From the NCBI RefSeq assembly GCF_003236295.1, contig NZ_POTW01000004.1:1-64000 (forward strand): a stretch of 64,000 nt of DNA. Direction: 5' to 3'. Every line of letters begins with the position of its first letter. Within the stretch, counting starts at the first letter, position 1. A program made the position numbers and the translations under genes. The stretch comes from Jiangella anatolica (GTDB taxonomy: Bacteria; Actinomycetota; Actinomycetes; Jiangellales; Jiangellaceae). The notes below the pieces were generated by a model that saw nothing but the letters and a program-made list of their open reading frames with translations, had not been told where the DNA came from and did no database searches. This document shows positions 1 through 8,966 of the stretch, one piece after another.

Positions 1-337
1 CCTCCGACCCCAACCCGCCCTCGGCCAGAAACGGGTACGCGCCGGCCAATGTCGCCGACGTGTCCTGATGTCGCGGCAGCCGGAGCCGCCCCGGCGTCCG
101 GAGCGCTGCTGACCCTGGCTCACCGGAGCGCGGTAGCACCGGCGTCGCCCGCTCCGCGCGCAGCGCATCAAGCCGAGCCTGCTCGGCGTCGCGGCGTGCC
201 CGTGCTTCCTGGGCTGTCCGCGCCACGACGGCCTTACGCCGCGCCACTCGGACCCGCCGCGGCTGCCCGTCCGGATCGACGAGCACCGCCGCATGCACCC
301 GACCGTCCTCGTCACGGCCGCTCGGCTGCCGGCTCAC
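1..337 (-). CDS. VirB4-like conjugation ATPase, N-terminal part (runs off the left edge)
   Basis: Only the first 112 codons are inside the window; the gene continues leftward past base 1. The GTG start at 337 overlaps the stop of the upstream gene (GTGA), so the two are translationally coupled. The N-terminus is Arg/Ala-rich, then reaches a stretch reading LPRHQDTSATLAGAYPF. I recognise that stretch from the pre-ATPase region of VirB4/TraC-like ATPases of actinobacterial integrative elements. Such ATPases power pilus or channel assembly at the inner membrane. No Walker motif is visible because it lies outside the window. The family call is from recall plus the tra context. Confidence 0.6.
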   Translation of the reverse strand, partial: MSRQPSGRDEDGRVHAAVLVDPDGQPRRVRVARRKAVVARTAQEARARRDAEQARLDALRAERATPVLPRSGEPGSAALRTPGRLRLPRHQDTSATLAGAYPFLAEGGLGSE

Positions 338-819
338 AGGTCGAGCCCGCCGTTGTCCGCCGGGCCAGGCCGAGACCGGGGGCCACGGGCCGGCCGCGCC
401 GACGGCTGTTCCGATGGGGGAGGAGGAGGCGGCGGCGCCGGCAATTGCCACGCCGTCCTCCCCGCCGGCGGCGCAGCGGTGTAGTCGGTGTGGCCATCCA
501 GGTCCCACGCCTCGGTCACCTCCGCCGCGACGTGCCGAGCGTGCCGCGCAGCCTTACGAAGCCGGTTGGCGATCTTGCGCGACTCGGCCGCTCCGGCGAC
601 CGCATCCCCGCCCACGAGCGTCGTTGTACCGACATAGCCCCGGTAGGCGTCGGAGAGCTGCTCGAGCGAGGTTTGCAGAGCCGAGGTCGCCCATTGCAGC
701 GACTCAAGGACCTGGTAGGCAGCGATCCTGTCCGGTGCGTTCCGGGTCGCGTACGCCAGGCCCCGCAGCGCCTCGCGAGCCTCGAACGCGTCCGCAACCG
801 GATCCTCGAAAGTCGGCAT
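334..819 (-). CDS. Conserved hypothetical protein of the transfer operon
   Basis: A 161-residue protein that I recognise only as a recurrent neighbour of VirB4-like genes in actinobacterial conjugative elements; no function is known to me. The ATG at 819 follows a purine-rich GAGGAG/GGGAG ribosome site. An open frame continues upstream to 1194 but has poor composition, so it was not used. The protein is mostly helical and soluble (residues 1-110), with an Arg-rich central part and a Pro/Arg-rich tail containing a polyproline run. Its stop overlaps the GTG of the VirB4-like gene. It probably acts in the same transfer apparatus. Confidence 0.6.
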   Translation of the reverse strand: MPTFEDPVADAFEAREALRGLAYATRNAPDRIAAYQVLESLQWATSALQTSLEQLSDAYRGYVGTTTLVGGDAVAGAAESRKIANRLRKAARHARHVAAEVTEAWDLDGHTDYTAAPPAGRTAWQLPAPPPPPPPSEQPSARPARGPRSRPGPADNGGLDL

Positions 820-946
820 CTCCCAGCGCTCCTCGACGTCGCCCGCTATCTGTCGAGGACCAGGTGTGCCTATCTCTCCGGACGCCGCGCCTTTTAGATG
901 GGCGGCTGTACTGCCGCAGACGAGCCCGAACGGGCAGAATGTCCGC

Positions 947-2383
947 GTGAAGCAGCCAATGCAACCAGAGCTCTGGGCCGTGACGCTACCGGCAGTACGT
1001 GCAGCGCGTGCTCGGGGACTCTTACACATTGAATCCGACAAGTACACGCCGCGGAGAAACGTCACCAAGTTCGAGTCGAACGCTGTGGGCTGGTCGACGA
1101 CCACGAGGGCCGATTCCTTCTTCGCTGCGAGTGACGCGCCCGTGCAGTGGGACAATATGTTCAGCTCCAGTCTCGGCGGCGGGTCGGCTCCCATACCGAT
1201 CTGCGAGGTTCCCGAGCTGGAATCTGCCGCGAAACGTGTGGTTGAGATCGCTATGGGGGATCAACGATTCGAGCAGAGCATCAGCCTGCTGTCACGCGGC
1301 GAGCCAGGATCGCAGCGCAGGCGCGATCAGATCGAGTTCGAGTACGTCCGTTTTATCGGCGACATCATCGCTCGGTCAGAGGCCGTCGGCGCAAGCAGTG
1401 ATGACGACCTGCTGGCGATCTATCTGCTGCTGGAGAAGGCACGATTTGCAGAAGAGCTCAAAGGCGATCTCCTGGTTCCGATCGCTTTGACGGCACTCGA
1501 CCTTGACCAGTCCCTCAAACTAGCCGACGGCTTGTGGATTGAGCCGTTAGACGAGGACATGCAGCGAGCTCGCGCTGCTTCGACTCTGTACAGCGAGCGG
1601 ATCTCGGCGTTTGTGATCGCGGCAGCCACCCATGCCATCGTCCAAGAGGATTTCAAGATCCATAACAGGAATCTATTCAATCGCAGGTTTCGTACACCTG
1701 AGATTGATCTGACCCAGGTCGACAGGGTCATCCAATGCCTCCACATCGCCAGCCAGCGCGATACGGGATACGCGCAGGCAATCATGCGGCCGTTCGATTG
1801 GGCGGATGATTGGATGCATGATCTGCCGGCGGTCTGGGAAATTGGCCAGTATCACAGGTATCCGGATGACTTCGACAACGGTGGTTGGAATCGCGAGAAA
1901 GTTCTCGTGCCCAAGGCTGAGATCGAACTTGTGCCACGCCTGTTTGCAGGCTTGTCCGACGCTCCTCCAAACGTTGGACTTGCCGCGCGACGAATGATCC
2001 GTGCGGTCCTCAGAACCGACGATGAGGACAAGACCCTCGATGCAACGATCGGCATTGAAGCATTGATGCTTGGCAATAGGGATCGGGATGAGCTGACTCA
2101 TCGAATGGCGCAACGCGCCGCGGCAGTCCTTTCTTCGGACGGCTACAAGCCCGCTGAGATCTACCGCCTAATCAAGAAGGTGTACGAGCATCGGTCTGCG
2201 ATCGTGCACGGTCGAGCCAGCAAGCGATCGGAGATCCAGGTGGGTGAATACAGTCATCCGGCGCAAGACGTTGGAGCTATGCTCCTTCGCCTGCTGTTGG
2301 TAAACAGGCTGCTCACCGGCACGCCTTGGACTCCGGAATCCTTGGATGCGCAGATTCTGAATGCCCTCACGAGAGCTGACTGA
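947..2383 (+). CDS. HEPN (Apea-like) domain protein, probable defence cargo
   Basis: A protein of about 478 residues. Near the C-terminus it has an Apea-like HEPN signature: an acidic/Gly segment (IGIEALMLGNRDRDELTHR), then YEHRSAIVHGR, which contains the R-x4-H motif of HEPN RNases. Proteins of this class act as phage-defence or abortive-infection RNases; that role is inferred here. The GTG at 947 or ATG at 959 is preferred over the more upstream ATG at 866, whose leader looks non-coding. The gene is divergent from the transfer operon and sits between two of its genes. Its base composition is visibly less GC-rich, with AT-rich codons, which suggests later acquisition. Confidence 0.7.
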   Translation: MKQPMQPELWAVTLPAVRAARARGLLHIESDKYTPRRNVTKFESNAVGWSTTTRADSFFAASDAPVQWDNMFSSSLGGGSAPIPICEVPELESAAKRVVEIAMGDQRFEQSISLLSRGEPGSQRRRDQIEFEYVRFIGDIIARSEAVGASSDDDLLAIYLLLEKARFAEELKGDLLVPIALTALDLDQSLKLADGLWIEPLDEDMQRARAASTLYSERISAFVIAAATHAIVQEDFKIHNRNLFNRRFRTPEIDLTQVDRVIQCLHIASQRDTGYAQAIMRPFDWADDWMHDLPAVWEIGQYHRYPDDFDNGGWNREKVLVPKAEIELVPRLFAGLSDAPPNVGLAARRMIRAVLRTDDEDKTLDATIGIEALMLGNRDRDELTHRMAQRAAAVLSSDGYKPAEIYRLIKKVYEHRSAIVHGRASKRSEIQVGEYSHPAQDVGAMLLRLLLVNRLLTGTPWTPESLDAQILNALTRAD

Positions 2384-2460
2384 ATTCGGCGACCTGGCTT
2401 CGCCTACGAACAAGACCGTTCAACGGTTGTGGCCGTGGCGGCCGAGCGTTGGGCGCCGCG

Positions 2461-3924
2461 CTACAACTGCCGACACAGTGGAAGTGCCGCTGCGGCGAAG
2501 GCTTGGGCCTGCTGTCCGGACAGAAGCCGGGTTTCGCAGTTGGCTTGGACGGCGGCTTGCTCGATGTCGGCGATGGCGGTGTCGAGTTGGTCGGCGGTGG
2601 TGTTCGTGACGGCGATGAGCCCTGTGTAGCGAAGGATGCCGTGGCCGGCAGTGAGGTCGGCTTCTTGCTGGAGGATGTCCTGGTACTCAGCCGTGTGCAC
2701 GGGGTCGTCGATCTGCCCGAGGCGGGCACGTTGAGCGGCGTCGGAGAGGTGTTCGGTGCGACGACGGCGCAGGTCGCGGGCAGCCTGGTCGATGCGCACG
2801 GGAGTGTAGAGCACGGACAGGGTGCGGCGCGTGCCGCTCGTGAGCAGGAGAGGTGCTAGGAAGCCGGGGTAGACCGCTGATCGTGGCCACTCACTGATCC
2901 AGAGCACCGCGTGGTGCCCGGTGTCGCTGCGGAGGCGATCCCAGGTCTCGGTGACCGCGACGGGTCCGGCGGTGGCCAGGTCTCGACCGAGCTCGCCGTG
3001 GCGGTCGAGCGCGGCGGCGACGGCGGGATCGTAGGCCGAGCGGAGGACGACGGCGATCTGGCCTGGGTCGAGCCATCCGGTGGGGGTGAGGTCGGCCGTA
3101 CGCAGCGCCGCCGTGAGGGTGGTCATCTCCTGGCGCAGGACGGCGGCCGCGCCGCGCAGGCCGCCGCCGGCGGCGCGAACCTGACGAGCGGCGGCGGTGA
3201 GGTCCAGCGCGATGGAGATCGTGGTGGCATGGCGCTCGCCTGCAGGACCGGCGCGGGCGATGAGATCGCGGTACGTGGCTGCGGCCCAGGAGTCGTCGTC
3301 GGTGCCTCGCTGCCGCCACCAATCGGCCAGCCCGCTTCCGCTATCGGGCAGGGCCCGTTCGGAGACCTGCAGCACGGCCAGTCGCCCGGATCGGCAGCAG
3401 GTCGCAAGCACCCGTCCCCAGGCGTTCACCCGTCGTTGCTGCTCGGCAGAGTCGAGCAGCATGAACGAAGAGTGCTCGATCTGGCAAACGGCGGTCAGGG
3501 TGCGCGCATGCGGGTCGTGGATCATCGCCGTTCCCGTGGTGGGGTCGACGTACTCGCGCAGACTTGCCGCGTCGCCGGGCAAGGCGAGCGTCCCGGCCGG
3601 GCGGAGCGCGACGATGCGCCGCCGGTAGACCAGCTGCCCCGCACTGGCGCGCCAACACCAGCGCGCAGCGATGGGGATCCACTCGACGAGTGGACGCCCG
3701 CTCACCGGCACCCACGCCAGCACGACACCGCCCACCCAGCCGGGTGCCGCGAGGGCAAGCAGTGTGCCACCGCCCAGATAGAGCGCGGTCACCATCGTCG
3801 CCACACTCACCGCGACGGCGAGCAGCCGCGGCAGCGACAGGCCCAAAAGGACACCGCGGCGCGATAGCCGGGAGAACGCCACGGCCGCCGGTGCGTCGCC
3901 ACTCTCAGGTGGCTGAACGGTCAC
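2461..3924 (-). CDS. SCO6880-family conjugal transfer membrane protein
   Basis: A 487-residue protein of the SCO6880 family, a standard component of actinobacterial type IV-like transfer systems. Residues about 30-75 form two adjacent membrane segments (PrgI-like), followed by a large soluble domain ending with an Ala-rich VirB4 N-domain-like region. GTG at 3924 overlaps the TGA of the upstream TrbL-like gene. In the intact operon this protein would precede the VirB4-like ATPase; here the HEPN cargo gene separates them. The role in channel assembly is inferred from family and order. Confidence 0.8.
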   Translation of the reverse strand: MTVQPPESGDAPAAVAFSRLSRRGVLLGLSLPRLLAVAVSVATMVTALYLGGGTLLALAAPGWVGGVVLAWVPVSGRPLVEWIPIAARWCWRASAGQLVYRRRIVALRPAGTLALPGDAASLREYVDPTTGTAMIHDPHARTLTAVCQIEHSSFMLLDSAEQQRRVNAWGRVLATCCRSGRLAVLQVSERALPDSGSGLADWWRQRGTDDDSWAAATYRDLIARAGPAGERHATTISIALDLTAAARQVRAAGGGLRGAAAVLRQEMTTLTAALRTADLTPTGWLDPGQIAVVLRSAYDPAVAAALDRHGELGRDLATAGPVAVTETWDRLRSDTGHHAVLWISEWPRSAVYPGFLAPLLLTSGTRRTLSVLYTPVRIDQAARDLRRRRTEHLSDAAQRARLGQIDDPVHTAEYQDILQQEADLTAGHGILRYTGLIAVTNTTADQLDTAIADIEQAAVQANCETRLLSGQQAQAFAAAALPLCRQL

Positions 3925-5504
3925 CGCGAGTCCTCGCTCTCGACCGCTGAGTCGGGTAGCACTGGAGGCGCGGGGTCACGCCCTGCCGGTGGTCCCGGCG
4001 TGGGCACCTTCGGCCTCCTCGAGGCCCCCTCACGGCTCCCCGAAGTCGTTGTGGCCGCGCTGGGCGCTGCTGGCTCGGCCCCGGCTTTCGCCGCCGGGTG
4101 CCAGCCGGCCGGCCCCGGCGCCTTCCCAGGATCCCGGCCCGCGGGGTACCAGCCCGCAGGTCCCGGCGCCCGGCCAGGATCGTCCGTGGCATCTCCTGCG
4201 CCCGCACCATGCGGCTCGCCTGAGACGCCTGTGGTGCCTGCCGGCGAAGCGGCCGGACCGGGCCGTCGCCCGCCGCCGGCCTCCGATCCGGTGGCACGGT
4301 CGCTGCCCGCCTGCCCGACCTCATCCTTCGCTGGCGAGGCCTGGTCAGCACTCGCCGGCTCAGGTCCAGCGGCGATGATCCCCGGACGTGCGGCCGTAGA
4401 GGCTGGACCGCTTGCCGACGCCTGACCGCTCGGTTGCGCACCCGCCGCGGCAGCACGACCCGGCGTGCCGCCGGAGCCCAGGCGGCCTCCCAGGATGGCT
4501 GCAGTCGTACGGCCACCCAGCCCAGCCATCATCGCCGGGCGCGGGAGGATGGCCCCCTTCGCTTCCTGTTCGCTGGCGGTGGCCTGATGCGCGTCGACCC
4601 CGGCGAACGAGATCATCTTGTAGCTCAGGTAGGGCGCGAACGCTGCCAGCATCAGTAGCGCGACCCCGGTGATCGGGTCGGAGATCGACGCCAGGTCGCC
4701 GTCGATGGGTGAGTTCACCTGGGTCACGGCGACCAGGAAGATCACGACCAAGACGAGCTTGGACACGATCAGCGCGACCACGAACGTGGCCCAGCGGGCC
4801 AGCCATCCGCGGGTGGCGTCCCATGACGATCCGGCCAGCGCGACCGGCGCGAACACGATGGCGACCAGCAGCAGAGCCTTGCGGATGAGCAGGGAGAACC
4901 ACACGGCGACGGCGGCGACGATGGCCAGCCCGGACAGCACGATCACGATGACCACGCTCATCCCAGCTGCGGTCGCATCGACGGTGGCCAGCGCGGCGGT
5001 CAGCAGCACGACCCGCTCGCCCAACTCGGCCATCGAGGTGCCTGCGGCCTGCACGATCCCGACGGCCAACTGATCGGTGATCTCGAGCAGCAGCCCGGTC
5101 AGCGTCACCGCGAGGAACCCGCCGAGCACGGCCTTCGCCACCCCGAGCGCGGCGCGGGACAACGCGGTCGGATCGCGCCGCATCAGGCCGGTGATGACCT
5201 GGAAGCAGAAGAACACCAGTGTCAGCAGCACCGCCAGTCCGAACAGCAGGTTGTAGACGGCCAGGTACCCCGGCGAGCGCACGTCGACGAGCGTGGTCGT
5301 GTCGATCACCGACCACACGGCTTCGACCAAGGTCCCGGCGGCCTGTCCCATCGCGGTGGCCAGCCACTCGAACGGCGCGGTCACCAGCGATGCCGCGCCC
5401 TCGCCGACGGTGTCGCACACCGTCGAGATCACCGGGACGTCGCACACCCCGGCCCGCGCATCGGGTCCGGTCTCGACCGGGGCTGGTGTTGGGGGCGAGG
5501 TCAT
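3921..5504 (-). CDS. TrbL/VirB6-like conjugal transfer polytopic membrane protein
   Basis: A 527-residue protein. An N-terminal segment carries a Cys pair (GVCDVPVISTVCDTV), then an amphipathic region, then about six to seven hydrophobic helices between residues 65 and 310, as in TrbL/VirB6 inner-membrane channel subunits. The last 200 residues are a low-complexity Pro/Ala/Gly tail with near-repeats of PAGWYPAGRDPGKAPG type, probably disordered and cytoplasmic. ATG 5504 overlaps the stop of the DUF6112-type gene (ATGA). The longer open frame to 5783 reads Arg/His-rich and is an out-of-frame shadow of that gene. Confidence 0.75.
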   Translation of the reverse strand: MTSPPTPAPVETGPDARAGVCDVPVISTVCDTVGEGAASLVTAPFEWLATAMGQAAGTLVEAVWSVIDTTTLVDVRSPGYLAVYNLLFGLAVLLTLVFFCFQVITGLMRRDPTALSRAALGVAKAVLGGFLAVTLTGLLLEITDQLAVGIVQAAGTSMAELGERVVLLTAALATVDATAAGMSVVIVIVLSGLAIVAAVAVWFSLLIRKALLLVAIVFAPVALAGSSWDATRGWLARWATFVVALIVSKLVLVVIFLVAVTQVNSPIDGDLASISDPITGVALLMLAAFAPYLSYKMISFAGVDAHQATASEQEAKGAILPRPAMMAGLGGRTTAAILGGRLGSGGTPGRAAAAGAQPSGQASASGPASTAARPGIIAAGPEPASADQASPAKDEVGQAGSDRATGSEAGGGRRPGPAASPAGTTGVSGEPHGAGAGDATDDPGRAPGPAGWYPAGRDPGKAPGPAGWHPAAKAGAEPAAPSAATTTSGSREGASRRPKVPTPGPPAGRDPAPPVLPDSAVESEDSR

Positions 5505-5779
5505 ACGGCCTGGCCTACGTCCCAGAAGAAGTTGATGAGGGTGACGCTGGCGCCGCAGATGATCGCCGCGCCGCACGCCACCACCACGCCGACCTTCCCG
5601 CGCCCGGCCAGATGGGGGTTCGCCGAGTTCGACCCGAACCCCCACACCACGGCCGACACGATCAGCGCCAGCACGGAAAGGATCAGCCCGATCGTCATTC
5701 CCGCGCCCACGATCGTGCGCAGCTGCTCGATCCCAGGCAGCCCCGTCGTGTTCGGATCGATGCTGATGTCCATCGGCAT
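5501..5779 (-). CDS. DUF6112-family small membrane protein (transfer operon)
   Basis: A small protein (about 92 residues from the ATG at 5779; 5773 or a start as far up as 5896 are alternatives). It has two transmembrane helices: IGLILSVLALIVSAVVWGFG and, after a short GRGK loop, a second ending in a Phe-rich INFFW motif. The N-terminal DPNTTGLPG segment followed by two helices is the DUF6112 pattern, seen beside TrbL-like genes in actinobacterial elements and reminiscent of VirB2/VirB3-size subunits. The stop overlaps the TrbL-like start by four bases. Confidence 0.7.
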   Translation of the reverse strand: MPMDISIDPNTTGLPGIEQLRTIVGAGMTIGLILSVLALIVSAVVWGFGSNSANPHLAGRGKVGVVVACGAAIICGASVTLINFFWDVGQAV

Positions 5780-6116
5780 CCACACCGGCGCCGTCGTCAG
5801 GGTGATTCGTCCGTCGAGTGGGCGCAGTACGGGTGCCGCGAAGTCCAGAAGCAGTGGTTGGCTCACACCGATCTGGTGCGCCGCCGCTCCCGACACCGGG
5901 ACCCGCGGGTCGGCGCGCTGAGCCTCTACGTGTTGCTGGTCAGGACGTGTTGACGTTGGTTGACTTGCGGGATGCTCGATGTTGGTCGGGAGTGTGTGGC
6001 TCGGTATCGGTCGCTGGTTCGTGGTCGCGTGGGCGGCAGCGGGGTGCCGGATGTGGCCACATCAGCCGAGGGCAAGGGCGCTTGCACCCGCGGCAGCCGG
6101 CGCTTCTCCGTGGCCG
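5780..6116. other. Gap between tra operon and HxlR cargo; no gene seen
   Basis: I see no convincing gene here. The left third could encode an N-terminal extension of the DUF6112-type protein on the minus strand (open to 5896). The rest contains short G/T-rich repeats of a GTTG-rich motif at about 5932-5960 and no clear terminator. It is probably a junction left by insertion of the HxlR/DUF1761 cargo. Confidence 0.4.
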
Positions 6117-6791
6117 TCAGTCGCCGTTGGTCAGCGGAGTCACATTCGCACGAACAGGGACGAACGCGGTTCGGAGGACGTTCGAGTCGCCCCGGAACTC
6201 GCCCGCGGCGAGGGCCTGCTCGATGCTGATCGCTCCAGCGGCGAGAGCGACGACCACGTCGGGAGTGGCAGTGAACACTGAGGCCGGATCGCGTTCGGGC
6301 ACGAATGCGCTCGGACCGTCTTCGTCGACCCTCAGGGCCATGAGGAAGCCGTCCGTCGCGATGCCGAGCTCGACGGGAGGAGAAGCGGTCGCGCCCCGGA
6401 GCAGAGCGGGCAGCGCCAGGGCCAGCCAGCGCGGCTGGAACGCGTCGTCGCCCTGGCCGGTCGCCAGCAGCGGCGCGCCCCACCGGCCGAGCGCCTCCAT
6501 CGGCTCTCGCAGCCCCGCTCCCCACGGCGTGAGGGCGTAGACGACGCCCGCGTCCTCGAGACGACGCTCGACGATCCCGTTCGCCTCCATGGTCTTCAGC
6601 CGCTCGGACAGGAGGTTCGTCGCGATGCCCTGGAGCGAGGTCTTCAGCTCGGTGTAGCGCATCGGACCCGGCAGCAGCTCGCGCACGATGAGCAGCGTCC
6701 ACCGGTCACCGACGACGTCCAGAGAGCGCGCGAGGGCGCAGAACTGCCCGTAGGAGCGCGGACCCTTGGCCTTCCGGTTGATATTCTCCAT
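6117..6791 (-). CDS. HxlR-family winged-helix transcriptional regulator
   Basis: A 224-residue protein. Residues 10-105 match the HxlR/MarR-like winged helix: a conserved Cys near the start (GQFCALARSLDVVGDRW), LIVREL, RYTELKTSLQGI and a wing with YALTPWG. Residues 110-224 form a second domain resembling the SCP2-like or ligand-sensing tail found on longer HxlR proteins. The regulator is divergent from the DUF1761 gene. A near-perfect palindrome overlaps its start codon, so autorepression and control of the neighbour are likely. ATG 6791 is preferred; GTG 6794 is immediately upstream. Confidence 0.85.
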   Translation of the reverse strand: MENINRKAKGPRSYGQFCALARSLDVVGDRWTLLIVRELLPGPMRYTELKTSLQGIATNLLSERLKTMEANGIVERRLEDAGVVYALTPWGAGLREPMEALGRWGAPLLATGQGDDAFQPRWLALALPALLRGATASPPVELGIATDGFLMALRVDEDGPSAFVPERDPASVFTATPDVVVALAAGAISIEQALAAGEFRGDSNVLRTAFVPVRANVTPLTNGD

Positions 6792-6820
6792 CACGCTTGA
6801 TTATATCAAGTGTGATGGAG
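6786..6820. promoter_or_regulatory. 35-bp palindromic operator between HxlR and DUF1761 genes
   Basis: The outer arms are CTCCATCAC (6786-6794) and GTGATGGAG (6812-6820), exact reverse complements. The inner arms are CTTGAT and ATCAAG around an AT-rich centre (TATA). The site covers the start codon of the HxlR gene and lies 25 bases before the DUF1761 start, as expected for a dimeric HxlR operator. Confidence 0.75.
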
Positions 6821-6844
6821 AGTGTCTCGAGCAGAGGAGGTTTC

Positions 6845-7263
6845 GTGGAGCTGAGCATCAGCTTGCTGGCCGTCGCGGCCGCGATCGTGATCGGAATGGC
6901 GATCGCCTGGGTCTGGTACAGCGACTGGGGCTGGTCGGCGGCGTCTGGCGGAGGCTGACCGGGGTGACCAAGGAGGACTCTGCGAGAGGCGGCAAGGGTC
7001 CGTTCGTGGTCCTGGTGGCGTCGATCGTCGTCACCGCACTGGCTCTCGCAGCCGCCAGCTCCATCGCGTCCGGCTTCTTCGGCACCGACTCCTTCTGGGT
7101 CGCCCTGGCGGTCGGACTCGTGGCGTGGCTCGGCTTCTCGCTGTCGACCCTGGCGCAGCACAACGGCTTCGAGCAGAAGCCCGGTCGGCTCACTGTGATC
7201 AACAGCGCCTATCAGCTCATGCTGTTCCTGGGCATGGCGGTCCCGATCGGGTTGCTGCAATAG
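6845..7263 (+). pseudogene. DUF1761 membrane protein, frameshifted
   Basis: GTG 6845 follows a strong AGGAGG site and opens a frame encoding VELSISLLAVAAAIVIG...WVWYSDWGW, the first helix of a DUF1761 protein. It stops at 6958. The rest of the family pattern (WRRLTG, then three more hydrophobic helices, ending GLLQ) continues in a different frame to 7263. A one-base change between about 6905 and 6935 is needed to join them. This is either a true pseudogene or a sequence error. Control by the adjacent HxlR regulator is inferred from the shared palindrome. Confidence 0.7.
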
Positions 7264-7444
7264 CAGCGCGCACAGTCAAAACACTGGAGTCATGGGACAT
7301 CGCAATGCTCCCCTGAGCCCCGAGGGACGACGCGCCTCATCGAGCGCTGCAGGACCCGCCCGACCGCGCACCTCGCTGCGGAAATGGTGAACCGAGCTGG
7401 CGCGCCTAGGCAGCGACGGTCAGCGGACTTCGCGTGGATCTGAT

Positions 7445-7726
7445 TCAGAGACCGGAGCCGAGGTCAATCAACCACATGGTCCATGCCGCGGCGGCTCCGG
7501 CGAGCGCGGACGCGGCGAGGGCGACGAGGGCGCCGGTGCGAGCGCGAGCAGCAGCGTGGTGGTTGCCGTGCGCGATGGCGATGGCCCAGATGGTGGCGCT
7601 GATGACGAGCGTGAGCACCGAGGTGATGAGGGTGATGGTCAACAGGGCGCCGACGATCTGTTCGATGTCTTCGGTGGCGGCGACGCCGCCGAAATCGGGG
7701 ACCACGTCGATTGAGCGGTGGCTCAT
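7445..7726 (-). CDS. DUF6112-like small membrane protein, second copy
   Basis: A 93-residue protein with the same layout as the gene at 5501-5779: an acidic N-terminus (VPDFGGVAATEDIEQIVGAL), a first helix (TLITSVLTLVISATIWAIAI), a short His/Arg loop and a second helix ending in WTMWLIDLG. ATG 7726 overlaps the stop of the cell-wall hydrolase gene (ATGA). Both copies probably form small subunits of the transfer channel. Confidence 0.65.
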   Translation of the reverse strand: MSHRSIDVVPDFGGVAATEDIEQIVGALLTITLITSVLTLVISATIWAIAIAHGNHHAAARARTGALVALAASALAGAAAAWTMWLIDLGSGL

Positions 7727-8955
7727 CGCCCGGCCTTGCCCCCGGTCGAGGGCCGGTCGACGGTGAGCCGGCCCGTCGTGCTGCGCGGGTGGAGCGTCAG
7801 CGGGAGCCCCCCGCCAGGCGTGCAAGTGCCTCCGGCTATCTCGTCGGGGCTGTCGAGGTCGTCGGGGCGGTGCCCGGTGAGCCAGGGCACCGGGTCGACC
7901 GGCGGCTGATCCGGGCCATCGGGCCGCACCTCGAGATGAAGGTGCGGCCCGGTGGACTGGCCGGCCGAACCGACGTCGGCGATGTGCTGTCCAGCGGTCA
8001 CGAGCTGGCCGGGGGAGACGTGGATGTCGTCGGGCCAGACGTGAGCGTAAGCGGTGGCCACGGGCCGGCCGTCGATGGTGTGCTCGATGACGATGAGCCC
8101 GCCGTAGACGGGCGTCGTGCCGGTCGACACAACGCGGCCGTCGGCGACGGCGAGGATCGGGGTGGCGGCGGGAGCGGCGTAGTCGGTGCCGGTGTGGAAG
8201 GAGACCTCGCCGGTGATGGGGTGGACACGTGGCCCGAAATCGCTGGTCTTGATCCAGGTCCCGGCGGGGAGGGGAAACACCACCCGCCCGCTCTCCGGCG
8301 CTGGGGGCTCGCTGGCGGCGAGCGTGGCGACGATGGTTTCGGCGACCGGCTGGTAGGCCCGGTATCGGTCGGGGTAGGCGGATACCTCGACGGCCTGGGC
8401 GGCCTCGCCGGGGTCCATTTCCTGCCAAGCAGGGATGTCCAGCAGACCGGGCGGGGAGGGGTAGTTGGGGCCGGTAGGCCCGCCGAAGAACGCTGCAGCC
8501 TGGTACTCGGAGCTCATGAGATCGGCGACAGTGCCCCACCCAGCGGTAGGCCGCATCTGGAACAGGCCCAGGCTGTCGTTGTCCGAGCCGTCGCCGTCAT
8601 TGGGATAGTCGCCGGATTCGGGATAGGCGGTGGTGTTGGCGAGCATCCGTAGCCGAGACTCGGTCAGCGCTGCCATCAACGCGATCACGACACCGCCACG
8701 CCCGACGCCGTCGACGCGGGCGCCGACGGTCATGATGGTCGCCGCATGCGTGAGCTGGGTCCGGTCCAGGGTGACCTGGTGCCCGTCGCTGGTGGTGGCG
8801 GTCAGCGTGTCCGGGATAGCCCCGACTGTGAGCCCGCCGCTGGGCAGGCAGGCGCCGGTCGCCGTTGGATTCAGTACCGCGCTGCCCAGCAGCGCCATTG
8901 CTGGCCCGAATGCCAGCCCGGCCATCAGCATTCCGAGAGCGACCTTCCGCACCAC
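7723..8955 (-). CDS. SLT-like plus M23 peptidoglycan hydrolase of the transfer system
   Basis: About 410 residues. An N-terminal membrane anchor or signal (residues 5-30) is followed by a lysozyme-like domain with TESRL as the likely catalytic Glu and a DSLGLFQMRPTAGWG motif. Next comes an M23/LytM metallopeptidase domain with Zn ligands in HTGTDYAAP and HLHLEV, about 130 residues further on. Such two-domain hydrolases open the cell wall locally for conjugation. GTG 8955 or 8952 lies 12 bases after the preceding stop. The frame extends further upstream but overlaps the TcpC-like gene, so the short form was chosen. Confidence 0.85.
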   Translation of the reverse strand: MVRKVALGMLMAGLAFGPAMALLGSAVLNPTATGACLPSGGLTVGAIPDTLTATTSDGHQVTLDRTQLTHAATIMTVGARVDGVGRGGVVIALMAALTESRLRMLANTTAYPESGDYPNDGDGSDNDSLGLFQMRPTAGWGTVADLMSSEYQAAAFFGGPTGPNYPSPPGLLDIPAWQEMDPGEAAQAVEVSAYPDRYRAYQPVAETIVATLAASEPPAPESGRVVFPLPAGTWIKTSDFGPRVHPITGEVSFHTGTDYAAPAATPILAVADGRVVSTGTTPVYGGLIVIEHTIDGRPVATAYAHVWPDDIHVSPGQLVTAGQHIADVGSAGQSTGPHLHLEVRPDGPDQPPVDPVPWLTGHRPDDLDSPDEIAGGTCTPGGGLPLTLHPRSTTGRLTVDRPSTGGKAGR

Positions 8956-8966
8956 GACGACCCGCC

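Noticed and set aside
49-897. A long plus-strand open frame of 282 codons over the VirB4-like start and the 334-819 gene
   Set aside because: The sequence is Arg/Pro/Ala-rich, without any motif, and opposes two genes with overlapping stop/start and a good ribosome site. It is a GC-rich shadow.
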